This document shows, in pieces, positions 16,618 through 25,038 of a stretch of DNA of 64,000 bases. The stretch is from NCBI GenBank assembly GCA_944388955.1, contig CALXKJ010000006.1:62001-126000 (forward strand). The letters are read 5' to 3'. Positions within the stretch are counted from its first letter, which is position 1; each line of letters begins with the position of its first letter. This DNA comes from an uncultured Spirochaetaceae bacterium (lineage in GTDB: Bacteria > Spirochaetota > Spirochaetia > Sphaerochaetales > Sphaerochaetaceae). The notes beneath the pieces are model-generated. The model did no database searches, had not been told where the DNA came from, and saw nothing but the letters and a program-made list of their open reading frames with translations. Made by a program: the position numbers and the translations under genes.

Positions 16618-18602
16618 CAATGCATTGCATTCCACAGATCATAGATTCTCAGCTTTGATCTGAATTCAGTCTCATCTATGTCATCTTCCGCGCTGAAGAT
16701 GATTGTCTTTTCCGCTGATGGTCTTATCGAAATCAGATTGTCGGAGAAGATTCCTCTTATACCTGAAGCTACAAGCGCCACGTGAAGTGCCGGCTTTTCT
16801 GAGCGGAGCTTGATATATATCGTCTTTGAATCTGCTTTTGTCAGCTCTGAGGATATCATGGGATTCTCAAGCTGGAGATTCTTCGGTTTGTCGAGGAGGA
16901 TGACACGCTCTCTTACAATCCCTTTTGTTGACATCTTCACATATAGAAAACCTTCATCCTTCTTCAGTCTCTGAAGTGGAAAAGCGGCTGCTTTTATGAA
17001 GCTTCCAGGAGGGGAGTCAAGGACATACTCCCTTGCATCCCTCTTGCTTCCGGAAAAGCTTCTGAGCTTTACCGATAACTCCGCTTTCACATTTCTCGCG
17101 CTTCTGTTTGCAAGATATATCGAAGCGTAGCCATCATCGATGATGATAACAGGCGCGAGCTGTGAGAAGAATGCTCGTGCAGCATACATGGAAAGCTTCC
17201 ATTTCCCTCCATGCTCAATGCATGAGGAGCTTACAGCTGGCCATGAATCGTTGAGAGTCTCTATGAGTATTCCTGTGGCTTTGCCATCTCTTTCAATGAG
17301 CGCTGCTTCCCTTTCAAGGCTCAGCGCCTGCTGAAGCTCAGAAAGGTAAATCAGTTTGTCGATAGAGCTGGGAAAAAGATACTGGGAGGCAATCATGGAG
17401 AGGATGCGCTCTATGCCTTCACCGTGAAAATCCATTGCCGGTGATGTGATGTTCTTCTCCTTGTCATCGATTCTCTCAATGGTCTGCAGCGAAGGATAGG
17501 ACGGGAATCCGATGCTTTTCATCCTTGTCAGTACTGATACCATCTCTTTTGTATCGGGTATGACTGATGGATGGGAAATGAGAGCTGTTTCCGCGTCATT
17601 GCTTTTCCATCCCGTCTGGTAGATGAGGATACCATGCCTGTCCGCGGCTTCATAAAGCTCCGGGGATGGTATCCAGCCATCAATCCTGATGATATTCATA
17701 TTGGCAGCTGCTGCGCTACGCATTAGCCTTTCGATGCGGCTCTGGTCCGTTCTTGTTGGTATCAGATCCTCTTTGATGTAAAGTGCCCCGCGTAGGAATA
17801 GCTTCAGGCCGTTGACGACAAGAGCGTTGTCAGCGCTGATAGTCCTGAATCCGATATCCTTCTCGAAACGCTCTTCTCCGATAGTGATTGTTATAGGGTA
17901 GAGGTGAGACTGCCCATATCCATTGGGATACCAAAGCTGGACATCTCCGGGGTCGCATTCGAGAGTGTATCGTTTGATGTCTTTTCTGAAAGAGATGCTT
18001 TCTGCAGAGTCTCTCCCGTTGATGGAGATAGCGACAGGTACAGCTGTGTCATTGAAGACTGTCGCATCTATATCTATGACCACATTCCATTTTCCGTCTG
18101 TTTTCTCCGGATGCGGAGAGACTGATGAGATGATGAGATCCTTATCTTCCTCAAGATAGATGCCTCCCTTTATTCCCATCGCGTGTATCTTCTCCCCATT
18201 CTGCCCCGGCGTGAAGATGATTGTGATTTCATTCTCAGCGTTTCTGAAGTGCTCTGTGCAATCTATCCGCTGCTCTCTTGCCAGATGGTAGTCGCCAAGA
18301 GGACTATCATTGATGAATACGGAGTAATCCGAGAAGGGAAGGGAGATGACAAGGCAGTATTCTGCTCCTTTTTCTTTTTCCAAAGTCACTTTCTTCGAAA
18401 GTTTCCATCCGGTTCTTCCTATAAAAGAAGACTTAGTGCTCTCAAGTCCTGAGTATGGGTCAGGTATGACAGAGCTTTTATAGAGTGCGTCATGCAGCTC
18501 GCCCGGAATCTGCATATCATAGCTTTCCTTTTCGAGCGGACTGTTCTTCTCATGTATGATAGGGCTTAATGACCAGATTCCATCCAGTGGGATTCTCTTC
18601 AT
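16617..18602 (-). CDS. GH2 beta-mannosidase-like protein lacking catalytic glutamates (probable pseudoenzyme)
   Basis: 661 aa, against roughly 820-860 for active beta-mannosidases. The N-terminal jelly-roll (about 1-165) and Ig-like (170-265) regions look normal, and later ETLNDSWPAVSSSCIEHGGKWKL matches the conserved NDxWP-GRWK segment. The barrel is shortened: after ISHPS (H344) the WxGNNE acid/base segment is absent, and the nucleophile motif SEFG-QSYPS reads MKSIGFPSYPS, with Ser363 where Glu is expected. The frame is intact, so this is not simple decay. It has no signal peptide. Carbohydrate or protein binding is possible; hydrolysis is unlikely. The start has AGGAAA upstream. Confidence 0.82.
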   Translation of the reverse strand: MKRIPLDGIWSLSPIIHEKNSPLEKESYDMQIPGELHDALYKSSVIPDPYSGLESTKSSFIGRTGWKLSKKVTLEKEKGAEYCLVISLPFSDYSVFINDSPLGDYHLAREQRIDCTEHFRNAENEITIIFTPGQNGEKIHAMGIKGGIYLEEDKDLIISSVSPHPEKTDGKWNVVIDIDATVFNDTAVPVAISINGRDSAESISFRKDIKRYTLECDPGDVQLWYPNGYGQSHLYPITITIGEERFEKDIGFRTISADNALVVNGLKLFLRGALYIKEDLIPTRTDQSRIERLMRSAAAANMNIIRIDGWIPSPELYEAADRHGILIYQTGWKSNDAETALISHPSVIPDTKEMVSVLTRMKSIGFPSYPSLQTIERIDDKEKNITSPAMDFHGEGIERILSMIASQYLFPSSIDKLIYLSELQQALSLEREAALIERDGKATGILIETLNDSWPAVSSSCIEHGGKWKLSMYAARAFFSQLAPVIIIDDGYASIYLANRSARNVKAELSVKLRSFSGSKRDAREYVLDSPPGSFIKAAAFPLQRLKKDEGFLYVKMSTKGIVRERVILLDKPKNLQLENPMISSELTKADSKTIYIKLRSEKPALHVALVASGIRGIFSDNLISIRPSAEKTIIFSAEDDIDETEFRSKLRIYDLWNAMH

Positions 18603-18635
18603 TGGCGTTTTCCTTTTTCTTTGAGAATTATAGCA

Positions 18636-19142
18636 TCACTTTCTCTCTATGCATCTGAAAGCTATGGGGATATCACCACCGATAGACAGGAGGCCTGTCA
18701 GGGAGTTGATAAAGAATGTGAGACATGAGAAATCCGCGGAGAATACAGCGGATGGGAAGTATCCCCAGTTCTCGTGCTTTATGTAGAGAATACCTGTTTG
18801 CTGGTCTACGCGGCATGAAGCTGTTCTTCCCGCTGTTTTCAGCGTATTTTCATGGATATCTATCAAAGATTTCCCAGATTCAATGAGACTATCTGCAAGA
18901 GTTGAGTCTATTATGATGTCATTAGACATCGGTGCGCTATTCTTCTGGTATTCTGTCCATTCTCTGATGCTCTCATCCGTAATGGCGTATATCCCATTGT
19001 ATGGAGCTTCATCATCGATGAATTCATAAGTGCCGTCTTCGTGCAGGATGATGGGTCTCCCATTAGACAGCGATGTCTCCATATCCTGGCTGAAAAGACA
19101 AGATGGCAGCAATATCATGAGCAACAGCAGCAAAACCTTCAT
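18636..19142 (-). CDS. secreted protein of unknown function, possible lipoprotein
   Basis: 168 aa. A signal sequence (MKVLLLLLMILLPSC) has Cys15 after L-P-S, an acceptable spirochaetal lipobox; cleavage after FSQ is the alternative. The mature part has HEDGTYEFIDD near residue 35, a short pattern seen in DUF3157-like periplasmic proteins, and no catalytic motif I recognise. It lies 33 nt upstream of the beta-mannosidase-like gene on the same strand, so they may be co-transcribed. The start has GGGAGAG 8 nt upstream. Confidence 0.6.
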   Translation of the reverse strand: MKVLLLLLMILLPSCLFSQDMETSLSNGRPIILHEDGTYEFIDDEAPYNGIYAITDESIREWTEYQKNSAPMSNDIIIDSTLADSLIESGKSLIDIHENTLKTAGRTASCRVDQQTGILYIKHENWGYFPSAVFSADFSCLTFFINSLTGLLSIGGDIPIAFRCIERK

Positions 19143-19310
19143 TTCTTTCTCTCCCGCGATAATTGTAATCCCTAAAGAGGATTAAGTCTTCAATTTTCTG
19201 CTTCTGGCAGGTAAAACGGAAAAAATACGCCATAAAGCACAATTTTTCTTTCCTTGATTCTTTAAATTCCCCGCCACACAGGTTAAAATCTAGCAAATAG
19301 GAGGCTTTGT

Positions 19311-19955
19311 ATGATTATAGCAAGAAGAATGACCAGAAATCCTGTTACCGCTACGCCAGATATGTCAATCGGTGAAGCATCCGATCTGATGAAGCGGGAG
19401 AAGGTTCATCGCCTTCCAGTGCTTGATAAAGACAAGAACCTCGTCGGCGTGATTACTGAAAAGGATATCCTTCATGCATCCCCATCCCCAGCTTCCAGTC
19501 TTTCAATTCATGAGATGGCGTATCTATTGTCAAAGCTGACAGTAAGGAAGCTTATGACAAAGGATCCGGTGACTATTGATGAGAACACTCCTGTAGAGGA
19601 GGCCGCGAGACTCATGAGCGATCAGGATCTTTCATGCCTTCCTGTTGTCAAGGGAACGAAGCTTGTGGGCATTGTCACTAAAAGCGACATGTTCCGTATT
19701 CTCCTGGAGCTCTTCGGGGCTAGGCATTATGGCGTAAGGCTTTCCTTCCTTGTCGATGACAAACCTGGGACTATAGCACGCATAAGCCAGGCGCTCGCGG
19801 ACAAAGGCCTTGATATCATCTCATTCGGCACCTTCGCGGGAACAGATCCCACAAACGCTATATGCACCATAAAAGTGCAAGGCTGCACTTCGGATGAGCT
19901 TGTGGCTATCATCAAGCCATTCGTATCCGAGATTCTCGATATCAGGGAAGTATAA
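19311..19955 (+). CDS. CBS-pair and ACT domain protein (AcuB-like)
   Basis: 214 aa. Two CBS motifs, MTRNPVTATPDMSIGEAS (about 8-60) and MTKDPVTIDENTPVEEAA (about 83-135), each ending in a GVI/GIVT-D strand, are followed by an ACT domain (VDDKPGTIARISQALADKGLDI, about 144-214). CBS pairs bind adenylates and ACT domains bind amino acids, so a ligand-sensing regulator in the cytoplasm is likely. AGGAGG lies 8 nt before the ATG. The Smr gene follows 4 nt after the stop. Confidence 0.9.
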   Translation: MIIARRMTRNPVTATPDMSIGEASDLMKREKVHRLPVLDKDKNLVGVITEKDILHASPSPASSLSIHEMAYLLSKLTVRKLMTKDPVTIDENTPVEEAARLMSDQDLSCLPVVKGTKLVGIVTKSDMFRILLELFGARHYGVRLSFLVDDKPGTIARISQALADKGLDIISFGTFAGTDPTNAICTIKVQGCTSDELVAIIKPFVSEILDIREV

Positions 19956-19959
19956 GCGA

Positions 19960-21291
19960 TTGTCAAAGAAGAAACTCAAAGCTGGCGATATAAAGCGCCG
20001 GCTGACTGATGATGGGGAGATTTCCCCATTTGCATCTATAAAGCTTGTACCTGCTAAAGAGGAGAAGAAAACCGAAAGGAAGAAAGCTCCAGCTAAGATT
20101 GAGCCAAAGAAACCTTCAGAGATAGTTCAAGGCTATAATCCATCTTCATCTTTTGCAGATATTCTGTATGCGTATGAGCATACAGGGAATCCGTATGCCA
20201 TGCCATCGGCGTCACGAAGCTCGGAGATAGCTAAAAAGCATACTGATTTCGGCTCTATCCTCGATAAATGGGAGGGTAGAGGAAAATCAAAAACAGTAAA
20301 GAAGCCTACTGAGACGAAGAAGAGCACATATAAGCCGACGAAATCGTTCGGTGATATCCTCTCATCCTATGAAGGGCGTCCTTCAGTGAAGCCTATGAAT
20401 GAAAAGGATGATGAGATTGTCGAGGATATAACTGACGAGTCGCCTCTTTTCAGGAAGGAGACTGATGACGAGAAGAAGTCAAAGGAGGCTTCCTGGTCGA
20501 TTTTCGGTGGCAGGAACGAGGATTTCGTAAGAAAAGAAGAACCAGAAGTCTCTGAGAAGAGGGAAGCTGAGAAGCCAAAGCGTACGTCGATGCCTTATAA
20601 AGCCACCAGGGATTTCGGTGAGATTCTCTCTTCATTCGAGGACCAGAGAAAGCCTGAGAAAAAGCAGGAAACTACAAGAAAGACAGAATCTCATCCAGTG
20701 AAAGAAGAATCTGTTCTTTCTGACAATCTTTTCCGTAAGGAAAGAGAGGATGAGCGTAGGTCTCCAGATGCTGTGTGGTCAGTTTTTGGCAATAATACAG
20801 CACCGGAAAGAAGGAAGAGTGAGAATGTAGACGCGGAGGAAAAGGAAGAAACTCCATCTCTTTCCGTATATCAGCAGCGAGAGTCTTTCTCATCAATTCT
20901 CTCTCAGTATGAGAAGAGAGCACCTGAAAAGACATTCGATGAAATCATGAAGGAGAAGGAAGAGAAGAAAGAGAAACCTCAGCTGACGATATCAAAACTG
21001 AGGACGATGATGCCTCAGGCAACGCTCGATCTTCATGGATATACGCTTGAAGAGGCTGAAAAAGCCGTGAAAGCATTTCTTGATGAGTGCGTGGAAAACA
21101 AGCTGAGGAAAATCTCGATTATCACGGGTAAGGGACTTCATAGCGAAGACGGAAAAGGTGTTCTCCGTGATGCTGTATCGGCTATGCTGGATTCTTCCGA
21201 TGCCGTGCGGGAAAAAAACAGCGCTCCTCTTTCAGCCGGTGGCTCTGGAGCGCTCTGGATAATACTCAAGGAAACTCAGCGTTCCCTGTAG
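19960..21291 (+). CDS. Smr-domain protein with five copies of an F-x-x-IL-x-x-(Y/W/F)-E motif
   Basis: 443 aa. The C-terminal 90 residues are a Smr (MutS2-type) domain: [15 protein letters not shown] with the LDxHG motif, and [13 protein letters not shown] with the TGxG motif. The long charged N-terminal part is probably disordered and carries five short motifs: [50 protein letters not shown] (near 20140, 20245, 20343, 20610, 20883). A second element occurs twice (near 20445 and 20730): LFRKE, then A-WS-FG. The start is a TTG at 19960 with AGGGAAG 9 nt upstream; other in-frame starts fall inside the CBS gene. Smr domains cut or bind nucleic acids; the repeats may recruit a partner (inference). 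Confidence 0.82.
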   Translation: MSKKKLKAGDIKRRLTDDGEISPFASIKLVPAKEEKKTERKKAPAKIEPKKPSEIVQGYNPSSSFADILYAYEHTGNPYAMPSASRSSEIAKKHTDFGSILDKWEGRGKSKTVKKPTETKKSTYKPTKSFGDILSSYEGRPSVKPMNEKDDEIVEDITDESPLFRKETDDEKKSKEASWSIFGGRNEDFVRKEEPEVSEKREAEKPKRTSMPYKATRDFGEILSSFEDQRKPEKKQETTRKTESHPVKEESVLSDNLFRKEREDERRSPDAVWSVFGNNTAPERRKSENVDAEEKEETPSLSVYQQRESFSSILSQYEKRAPEKTFDEIMKEKEEKKEKPQLTISKLRTMMPQATLDLHGYTLEEAEKAVKAFLDECVENKLRKISIITGKGLHSEDGKGVLRDAVSAMLDSSDAVREKNSAPLSAGGSGALWIILKETQRSL

Positions 21292-21494
21292 ACTATTCTT
21301 CCCTTTGTGAGGTCGTACGGTGAGAGCTCGACTTTCACTGTATCGCCAGGGACGATTCTGATGTAATGCTTCCTCATCTTTCCAGAGAGGTGTGCAAGTA
21401 TGACAAGCTTGTTTGTCAGCTCAACACGGAACATCGTATTAGGCAGAGCTTCTTTGACTACACCCTCTACCTCGATTGCTTCTTCCTTTGCCAT
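21276..21494 (-). CDS. infA: translation initiation factor IF-1
   Basis: 72 aa, exact family length. One S1/OB fold with the landmarks [27 protein letters not shown] and [18 protein letters not shown]. It binds the 30S A site during initiation. It converges on the Smr gene and the two 3' ends overlap by 16 nt. AGGAG lies 6 nt before the ATG; its own promoter is at 21524-21552. Confidence 0.98.
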   Translation of the reverse strand: MAKEEAIEVEGVVKEALPNTMFRVELTNKLVILAHLSGKMRKHYIRIVPGDTVKVELSPYDLTKGRIVYRER

Positions 21495-21523
21495 TGTATC
21501 TCCTTATATTCAAGACAGGTAGA

Positions 21524-21552
21524 AGTTTAGGTATATATCATAAGGCTGTCAA
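21524..21552 (-). promoter_or_regulatory. infA: sigma70-type promoter of infA
   Basis: On the minus strand TTGACA (21552-21547) and TAAACT (21529-21524) are 17 nt apart. The -35 element lies in an inverted repeat CTGTCAA-7 nt-TTGACAG (21546-21566), whose other arm supplies a TTGACA facing glyA. Confidence 0.65.
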
Positions 21553-21646
21553 TCTCGATTTGACAGGCTTTATCGCTCAAATTTCTTCTCTTCCTATTGC
21601 CGAATGTCCCTGATAGGCGCATCCTCTATGCATACTGGAGGACAAC

Positions 21647-23173
21647 ATGGGCGCGTTTGAAAGATATATAGAGAAGAATGGAAAGATAAACGCCGGAATG
21701 GCAATGTATACATCAGCGCTGGACATGGTGAAGAGCGTTTCACCTGAAATAGCCGGAAGGATCGTTCATGAACTCAGGGACCAGCGTACGCATCTGAAGC
21801 TTATCGCCAGCGAGAACTACTCATCGCTCGCGGTTCAGGCGGCTATGGGGAATCTCCTGACTGACAAGTATTCTGAAGGATTTCCATATCATAGATTCTA
21901 TGCCGGATGCGACAATGTGGATGCTATAGAGACGGAGGCTGTTGAAAGCGCTAAGAGGCTTTTCGTGGCAGAACACGCGTATGTCCAGCCGCATTCAGGC
22001 GCGGATGCCAATCTATGCGCTTACTGGGCAATCCTTTCCGAGAGAGTGGAAATGCCACGTCTTGAGGAGCTTGGCATCAAGAATCCATCAGACATGTCAC
22101 GTGATGACTGGAATGCCATACGTACGCTTCTTCATAACCAGAGACTCCTTGGTCTCGATTATTATTCAGGCGGGCATCTCACGCATGGCTATAGGCAGAA
22201 TATCTCCGCCCAGCTTTTTGATTGCTATTCATATACTGTCAACAAAGAGACAGGTCTCCTTGATTATGATGAAATCGAAAGGATGACAGAGGAGATAAAG
22301 CCCTTGATTCTTCTTGCTGGCTATTCGGCTTATCCTCGCAGAATCGATTTCCATCGCATGGCTGATATCGCTCATCGCAATGGAGCTGTATTCATGGTTG
22401 ACATGGCACACTTTGCAGGTCTTGTCGCAGGAAAGGTCTTCACTGGTGATTACGATCCTGTAAGGTGGGCTGATGTCGTAACCACTACAACCCATAAGAC
22501 TTTAAGAGGACCTCGTGGCGGCATGATACTCTGCAAGGAGGAATTTGCTTCCGCTGTTGATAAAGGCTGTCCTCTTGTGATAGGAGGACCGCTCCCGCAC
22601 GTGATGGCGGCCAAAGCTGTGGCACTGAAGGAAGCGGAAAAGACTGAATTCAGAGAATATGCCGCGAAAATAGTGGAAAATGCGTCATATCTTGCAGAGT
22701 GCTTTATCAAGGATGGGGTTCCTGTCGCTACTGATGGCACTGATAACCATCTCATGCTTCTTGATGTCCGTCCGTTTGGGATAAATGGACGTCAGGCTGA
22801 AAGCCTTCTCAGGGAGTGTGGCATAACGCTTAACCGCAATGCGCTTCCTTTCGATTCCAATGGCCCTTGGTATACTTCAGGATTGAGAATCGGAACGCCA
22901 GCGCTCACAACACTTGGCATGGGCAGAGCGGAGATGGAAGAGGTCGCGGCAATCATAACGCTCGTACTCAAAAATGCTCAGCCTGTAAAGCTGACAAAAG
23001 GCGAGAGAGCAGGGGAGCTTTCAAAGAATAAAGCGAAAGCCCCGAAGGAAATCATGGAAGAAGCACGGAGTAGAGTGCAGAAGCTTCTTGAAGCTTATCC
23101 TCTCTATCCGGAGCTTGACCTTGAATTCCTTGAGAGTGAGTTCGCTGTCGCTGATGAGCATGAAATAAGCTGA
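21647..23173 (+). CDS. glyA: serine hydroxymethyltransferase, long form
   Basis: 508 aa, some 90 longer than the common bacterial enzyme (about 415-430), because of an N-terminal extension and inserts. PLP site TTTTHKTLRGPRGG has the Schiff-base Lys near residue 284; LIASENYSS, HSGADANLCAYWA and the substrate region NALPFDSNGPW are present. It converts serine and THF to glycine and methylene-THF, feeding one-carbon metabolism. Similar long GlyA proteins occur in treponemes. GGAGG is 5 nt upstream. A strong terminator follows, so it is a single-gene unit. Confidence 0.96.
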   Translation: MGAFERYIEKNGKINAGMAMYTSALDMVKSVSPEIAGRIVHELRDQRTHLKLIASENYSSLAVQAAMGNLLTDKYSEGFPYHRFYAGCDNVDAIETEAVESAKRLFVAEHAYVQPHSGADANLCAYWAILSERVEMPRLEELGIKNPSDMSRDDWNAIRTLLHNQRLLGLDYYSGGHLTHGYRQNISAQLFDCYSYTVNKETGLLDYDEIERMTEEIKPLILLAGYSAYPRRIDFHRMADIAHRNGAVFMVDMAHFAGLVAGKVFTGDYDPVRWADVVTTTTHKTLRGPRGGMILCKEEFASAVDKGCPLVIGGPLPHVMAAKAVALKEAEKTEFREYAAKIVENASYLAECFIKDGVPVATDGTDNHLMLLDVRPFGINGRQAESLLRECGITLNRNALPFDSNGPWYTSGLRIGTPALTTLGMGRAEMEEVAAIITLVLKNAQPVKLTKGERAGELSKNKAKAPKEIMEEARSRVQKLLEAYPLYPELDLEFLESEFAVADEHEIS

Positions 23174-23195
23174 ATAAGCGTTGTCCGAATATGCG

Positions 23196-23233
23196 AATGG
23201 GCTTTCCTGTATGAGCAGCAAAGCCCATTTTTT
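23196..23233 (+). terminator. terminator of glyA
   Basis: AATGGGCTTT (23196-23205) pairs with AAAGCCCATT (23220-23229), loop of 14 nt, followed by a run of T. Confidence 0.88.
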
Positions 23234-23303
23234 GTGAGCTTTTCTTATCATTTCTGTTTGATTTTTATTGTAACTGTGTGGTTTCGGCTGTAATCTGGAA
23301 AAC

Positions 23304-24233
23304 GTGAGAGGGAAAGAAAAGAAGATAGCAGTAATAGGCGATGGCGCGATGGGCGTGCTTTTTGGCTCGCTTCTTTCCGAGTATTGTCCTGTCACCATCT
23401 TCTCGAGGAATGAAGAGCGGACTGCTCTCAGAAACGAGATCGGCATCACTGTCAATGAAAAAGCTGGGAAAAGGCATTTCCATCCTTGTTTCACAGTGAA
23501 TAAGGAAGAGATATCTGATTCATCTCTTGTGATTCTTTTCGTTAAATCCTATGCGACAGAGAAGACGATAGAGGAATATCTTCCATTCATAGCCGAAGAT
23601 GCCTTCGTGATGACACTTCAGAATGGAGCTGGACATCTGGAGGAGGCAGAAAGATTCTTTCCATCCGAGAGAATCATCATTGGAGTGACTGAAGAGAATT
23701 CATCGCTTCTGAGTGTCTCTGAGATTAACCGCGGCTCTTCAGGGAAGACTGTCTTCGGGATGCATGGCATGACTCCGCCTTGCTGGATAGCCAGGGTATT
23801 CAATGAAGCAGGGCTTGAGGCAGAGGTTTCTTCTACGATCATGAAGGATATCTGGCGAAAGCTTCTCACGAATTCATCATTGAGTACCGCAACGGCGCTT
23901 CTTATGACGAGCATAGATAGTTTTGGAAAGAGCAGGAGAGCCTTCTCGATAATAGAAGCCCTCCTTGCGGAAGCTATCACCGTCGCAGAAGCCGAAGGAT
24001 ATAGCTTCAGCTATGAGGAAGTCCGGAGCGTCCTTGCCTTAAAGTGCAAGTCAAGCCATAACGCTTATACATCAATCTATATGGATCTTCAGGGCGGAAG
24101 GCGTACGGAAGTGGATTACATAACAGGATATGTCGTCAGCAGGGCGGAATCACATGGCATAGCGGTGCCATACCAGAAAGCTGCTCTTGAGATTATCCAC
24201 GCGAAAGAGGAAATAAGCAGCAGCGGCTGCTGA
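23304..24233 (+). CDS. ketopantoate reductase family (ApbA/PanE-like) oxidoreductase
   Basis: 309 aa. An N-terminal Rossmann motif IAVIGDGAMGVLFG, then LFVKSYATEKT and TLQNGAGHLE (the NG-G pattern of PanE), and a helical C-terminal domain with the SxxxD-like SMYMDLQGGRRTEVDYITGYV segment (as IYMDLQGGRRTEVDYI). PanE reduces 2-dehydropantoate with NADPH, but many paralogues act on other 2-keto acids. Here the neighbours are a cyclase-family gene and a TRAP importer rather than panB/panC, so pantothenate synthesis is not certain. The start is a GTG at 23304 with GGAA nearby. Confidence 0.85.
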   Translation: MRGKEKKIAVIGDGAMGVLFGSLLSEYCPVTIFSRNEERTALRNEIGITVNEKAGKRHFHPCFTVNKEEISDSSLVILFVKSYATEKTIEEYLPFIAEDAFVMTLQNGAGHLEEAERFFPSERIIIGVTEENSSLLSVSEINRGSSGKTVFGMHGMTPPCWIARVFNEAGLEAEVSSTIMKDIWRKLLTNSSLSTATALLMTSIDSFGKSRRAFSIIEALLAEAITVAEAEGYSFSYEEVRSVLALKCKSSHNAYTSIYMDLQGGRRTEVDYITGYVVSRAESHGIAVPYQKAALEIIHAKEEISSSGC

Positions 24234-24243
24234 AGGAGATAAT

Positions 24244-24930
24244 ATGAGTGTATATAAGCTTGGAAACCTGAGGGTTGTTGATCTGACAAAGACTCTGGAT
24301 CCAAAGACAGAGAGCAGAAGGTGTCACCTCTATAGATTCAATACCGGTGGTCCTATCCCGGATTTCCACACGATAATGGATCTTACAAGCCATCTCGGAA
24401 CGCATTGTGAATGTCCGTATCATCATAATGATGACTGGCCTAGCGTCGCGGAGCTTCCGCTCACGAACTTCATGGGCCGTGCAATCTATGTCGAGATAAA
24501 GGAGGCTGAACCCAGAGGATACATAACGCCTGCGATGCTTGATAAATACTGCCTGCCGAAGATGAAGGATGAATCAATCGTCATTATCGATAGCCCATAT
24601 AAGATTCCACCATTCACGGAGAAGACAAACACCGCAGAGGATAAGCGCCTACGTGTCAATGAGGAGACAGCTATCTGGTTCCGTGACCACAAGGCAAAAT
24701 GCATCGGATTCGGCGATGGAGTCTCTATCGAGAGCTCGAATGATGATGTTAAGCCATTCCATGATATTCTGCTCGCGGAGAATATAACATTCCTTGAAGT
24801 GCTTAAGAATCTGGATGAGCTGGAGAGCGATGTGTTCTTCATGTCATATGCACCGCTTCCGATACTCGGTCTCGATTCCTGCCCTGTAAGGGCATATGCT
24901 ATAGAAGGCCTTCCAGGCTTTGATGCGTAA
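24244..24930 (+). CDS. cyclase family protein (kynurenine formamidase-like metal hydrolase)
   Basis: 228 aa, PF04199 type. The motif HLGTHCECPYHH, near residue 50, gives the metal ligands (H-x-G-T-H plus later His), and IIDSPYK and GIDGVSIE-like (GFGDGVSIESS) segments follow. Members hydrolyse cyclic amides, formyl-kynurenine or related compounds; specificity is not readable. It begins 10 nt after the PanE-like stop with AAGGAG upstream, so the two form an operon. TRAP genes follow after a separate promoter region. Confidence 0.85.
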   Translation: MSVYKLGNLRVVDLTKTLDPKTESRRCHLYRFNTGGPIPDFHTIMDLTSHLGTHCECPYHHNDDWPSVAELPLTNFMGRAIYVEIKEAEPRGYITPAMLDKYCLPKMKDESIVIIDSPYKIPPFTEKTNTAEDKRLRVNEETAIWFRDHKAKCIGFGDGVSIESSNDDVKPFHDILLAENITFLEVLKNLDELESDVFFMSYAPLPILGLDSCPVRAYAIEGLPGFDA

Positions 24931-24973
24931 TATGTAGCATCTGGTTTTTGCTGCTTGTAGATTCTACTTGAAT

Positions 24974-25003
24974 TTGATGCTGATATATTAGAAAATCTAT
25001 ACG
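24974..25003 (+). promoter_or_regulatory. candidate promoter of the TRAP operon
   Basis: TTGATG (24974-24979) and TATACG (24998-25003) are spaced 18 nt apart, about 35 nt before the binding-protein start. Confidence 0.4.
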
Positions 25004-25038
25004 AATACGGTTTTGTTTCTAAATAAGGAGGAAACATT

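Noticed and set aside
21567-21646. Glycine or THF riboswitch before glyA
   Set aside because: The leader is short and lacks the paired cores of either class.
23021-23494. 157-codon minus-strand frame across the glyA end and terminator
   Set aside because: It crosses a strong terminator and two conserved genes in antisense; no support.
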